Position numbers and translations under genes: made by a program | Notes under the pieces: model-generated | The model's input: the letters and a program-made list of their open reading frames with translations, nothing else | Told to the model about the DNA's origin: nothing | The model's database searches: none | Shown: positions 62,486-64,000 of the stretch, piece after piece | Position numbering within the stretch: the stretch's first letter is position 1 | Layout of the letters: every line of letters begins with the position of its first letter | From: Tissierellales bacterium | Lineage (GTDB): Bacteria; Bacillota; Clostridia; Tissierellales; Sedimentibacteraceae | Direction: 5' to 3' | Length of the DNA stretch: 64,000 nt | NCBI GenBank assembly: GCA_018433765.1 | Contig: JAHDQO010000003.1 | Location: forward strand, 62,001 to 126,000

Positions 62486-63286
62486 ATGAAATCAAAAATT
62501 ACTAGAATAATAATTTTGTTAAGTTATAGTTTTGTAAATTTATATCTTATAGTAACTAAAAAAATTCTTAAGTACGTTCATCCTAAAATTATACCTATAA
62601 TAGTTATAAGTATAATTATTATGAGCATTGCTAGTATGATATTAATATTAAATATAAAGATTGAAAACCATAATAAATCAAAAAAAAATATGTATATTAT
62701 TTTTATTATTCCTATAGCTATGATTTTATTTATTCCATTTAAGCAATCTGAATGTTTAAATACTAATTTCACAGTTACACAAAATATTTCTATAGATAAT
62801 AAAGAATTTGAATCTGCTGGTAAACAATCAATAAGCAATAATGATGTTATGAATTCAAAAGAAATAGATATAAATGAAGTTATTGAAAATAATAAGCTTG
62901 ATGAAAAAATAAAAGAACTTATACTTGAAAATGATGTAATTGTTGTAACAGATAATAATTTTGTTAAATGGATGGATGAGTTATATGAAAATAAAATATA
63001 TGAAAATAAAGAAATACAAATAACTGGATTTGCTTATAAAGAATCAAATTTTAGCAAAAGTGAATTTGTTATAGCTAGATATATAATGGTTTGCTGTGCA
63101 GCTCATATGGCAGTAGGAGGTCTTATGTGTAATTATATGGCTGATGATATACAGCAAGATAGCTGGTACAATATATCTGGAACTATTAAGTATGAAACGT
63201 ATGATGGTGAGACATTACCTATTATAAAAGTTAATAAAGCAGTTGAAACAGAAACACCTAGTGTAGAATACGTGTATCCATACTAA
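62486..63286 (+). CDS. TIGR03943/DUF1980-type permease partner
   Basis: 266 residues: two or three N-terminal membrane helices (about 7-27, 35-55, 68-84) and an exported C-terminal domain with NFVKWMDELYEN and the signature FVIARYIMVCCAAHMAVGGLMC. This is the pattern of the TIGR03943 family, regularly encoded with PF03773 permeases. The CC pair may bind metal. Start ATG 62486 with AAGGAAAGG upstream. It probably forms a complex with the upstream permease in the membrane. Confidence 0.82.
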   Translation: MKSKITRIIILLSYSFVNLYLIVTKKILKYVHPKIIPIIVISIIIMSIASMILILNIKIENHNKSKKNMYIIFIIPIAMILFIPFKQSECLNTNFTVTQNISIDNKEFESAGKQSISNNDVMNSKEIDINEVIENNKLDEKIKELILENDVIVVTDNNFVKWMDELYENKIYENKEIQITGFAYKESNFSKSEFVIARYIMVCCAAHMAVGGLMCNYMADDIQQDSWYNISGTIKYETYDGETLPIIKVNKAVETETPSVEYVYPY

Positions 63287-63315
63287 AAAAATTTGACAAA
63301 AGATTATTTTATAAC

Positions 63316-63370
63316 TTTACTTTTATATACATTTATGTTATTATCGTAAATGATAATAAAAATCATTATC
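63316..63370 (+). promoter_or_regulatory. Promoter and Fur box of the binding-protein gene
   Basis: TTTACT (63316-63321), 17 nt, TATTAT (63339-63344), then GATAATAAAAATCATTATC (63352-63370), which matches the Fur consensus at 17 of 19 positions. Confidence 0.75.
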
Positions 63371-63382
63371 TATATAATATTA

Positions 63383-63399
63383 TGTATGCCCGGCATACA
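63383..63399 (+). other. 17-nt perfect palindrome before the ribosome-binding site
   Basis: TGTATGCCCGGCATACA is symmetric around its central C and ends 2 nt before AGGAGG. It may be the site of a second regulator, or an RNA hairpin affecting translation. Not seen elsewhere in the window. Confidence 0.55.
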
Positions 63400-63412
63400 A
63401 AGGAGGTATAAA

Positions 63413-64000
63413 ATGAGAAAGGCTTTTATTATTCTAGTTATTGTAATATCTTTGGTAGGAATTTACGGATGCAGTGATAGAGAAGTGGCTGTAGATGATA
63501 AACTTTCTGAGATTGAAAAAAAAGAATTAAAAGAAAGAGAAGTTGTAGATTTAGGTGGTAATGTCGTTAAAATTCCATCAGCAGAAGAAATAAATCGTGT
63601 AGTAATTGTATCGCCGCCAATTACATCAATACAATATAGTGTTCTTAAGGATGCAAGTAAAATAGTTGCAGTAAATCCTCTAACATTTAAGAGTGCTAAT
63701 TCGGACATAGTAAAGGATGTTTTTGAAAATCTAGATAATATTAATACAAGTTTTGTAAAGGGATTTAATGTTGATATAGAAGCGGTATTGAATCTTAAAC
63801 CAGATATAATTTTCTATTATGGACAGCAGCAAAAGAAGGGTCTCGAGAGTTTGGAAATACCAATGGTTGATTTTATGAAACAAAAAGAAAGAAACCCTAT
63901 AATTATAACAACTGAATGGGAAAGATTAATTAGAAAAATATTTGATATTAATGATAGTACTACAATAAATGATGAGTGGAATAAAATAGATAAAAATGTT
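63413..64000 (+). CDS. Iron-siderophore-type ABC substrate-binding lipoprotein (3' end outside window)
   Basis: The first 196 residues are visible. Lipobox GIYGC with Cys20. The mature part begins with a helical linker (LSEIEKKELKEREVVDLGGNVVKIP), then the Peripla_BP_2 (PF01497) pattern: NRVVIVSPPITSIQYSVLKDASKIVAVNPL, and the mid-domain NVDIEAVLNLKPDIIFYYG typical of FhuD/BtuF/FepB-like proteins. It should bind a ferric siderophore, haem or corrinoid outside the membrane, and permease and ATPase genes are expected just beyond the window. Start ATG 63413 after AAAGGAGGT, behind a Fur box. Confidence 0.87.
   Translation, partial: MRKAFIILVIVISLVGIYGCSDREVAVDDKLSEIEKKELKEREVVDLGGNVVKIPSAEEINRVVIVSPPITSIQYSVLKDASKIVAVNPLTFKSANSDIVKDVFENLDNINTSFVKGFNVDIEAVLNLKPDIIFYYGQQQKKGLESLEIPMVDFMKQKERNPIIITTEWERLIRKIFDINDSTTINDEWNKIDKNV

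Overview
The window is AT-rich DNA (roughly 30% G+C by eye) with Gram-positive ribosome-binding sites (GGAGG, GAGGTGAT), frequent TTG/GTG starts, an S-layer (SLH) anchored giant protein, many lipoproteins and Fur boxes of the low-GC type. This points to an anaerobic member of the Clostridia, probably an amino-acid/peptide fermenter of the Tissierellales or Sedimentibacter kind. The genus is a guess. No rRNA, tRNA or CRISPR array was seen.

Layout. (1) 1-16.6 kb, surface module: the tail of an unknown protein, a HEAT-like protein on the minus strand, a 1243-residue LAL-type ATPase/LuxR regulator, a short tail-collar-domain protein, a secreted Ig-like repeat protein, and a 2212-residue SLH-anchored protein cotranscribed with it. 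(2) 16.6-34.2 kb, accessory region: about fifteen small, mostly unrelated genes, all on the plus strand (P-loop kinase, small membrane proteins, four GNAT acetyltransferases, several lipoproteins, an alpha/beta hydrolase, a zinc-protease-like lipoprotein, a DUF5050-type propeller), mixed with gene remnants, an IS110-family transposase remnant and several families of dispersed repeats. Between the genes lie long imperfect palindromes that share a 38-nt right arm ending in GACGTTAT or GACGTTAGGC. They resemble integron attC sites, and no integrase is in the window. This is the best candidate for an undescribed system here. (3) 34.2-41.2 kb: a TetR repressor with two matching operators, divergent from a catabolic operon (class III PLP enzyme, tandem class II aldolase, MFS transporter, FGGY kinase) of unknown substrate. 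(4) 41.5-48.5 kb: peptide and amino-acid degradation (peptidase T, amidohydrolase, GntR regulator with TGTATACA operators, ornithine-cyclodeaminase-like enzyme, S9 prolyl-oligopeptidase). (5) 48.5-64 kb: an iron-responsive region with eight Fur-box-like sites (Crp/Fnr regulator, flavodoxin, DUF3793, NikA/OppA-like lipoprotein, AraC regulator, YbtP/YbtQ-like ABC pair, MATE exporter, EFR1 flavodoxin-ferredoxin, MarR regulator, MBL hydrolase, two-part permease, siderophore-type binding lipoprotein running off the end).

How it fits together: the last block reads as an iron-starvation response (flavodoxin replacing ferredoxin, metallophore uptake and reduction, efflux), with no siderophore synthase visible, which suggests scavenging of foreign chelates. 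The two middle blocks are conventional repressor-controlled catabolic units. The accessory region looks assembled by repeated insertion of gene-plus-repeat units and contrasts sharply with both flanks. All positions and alignments were read by eye; no database search was run.
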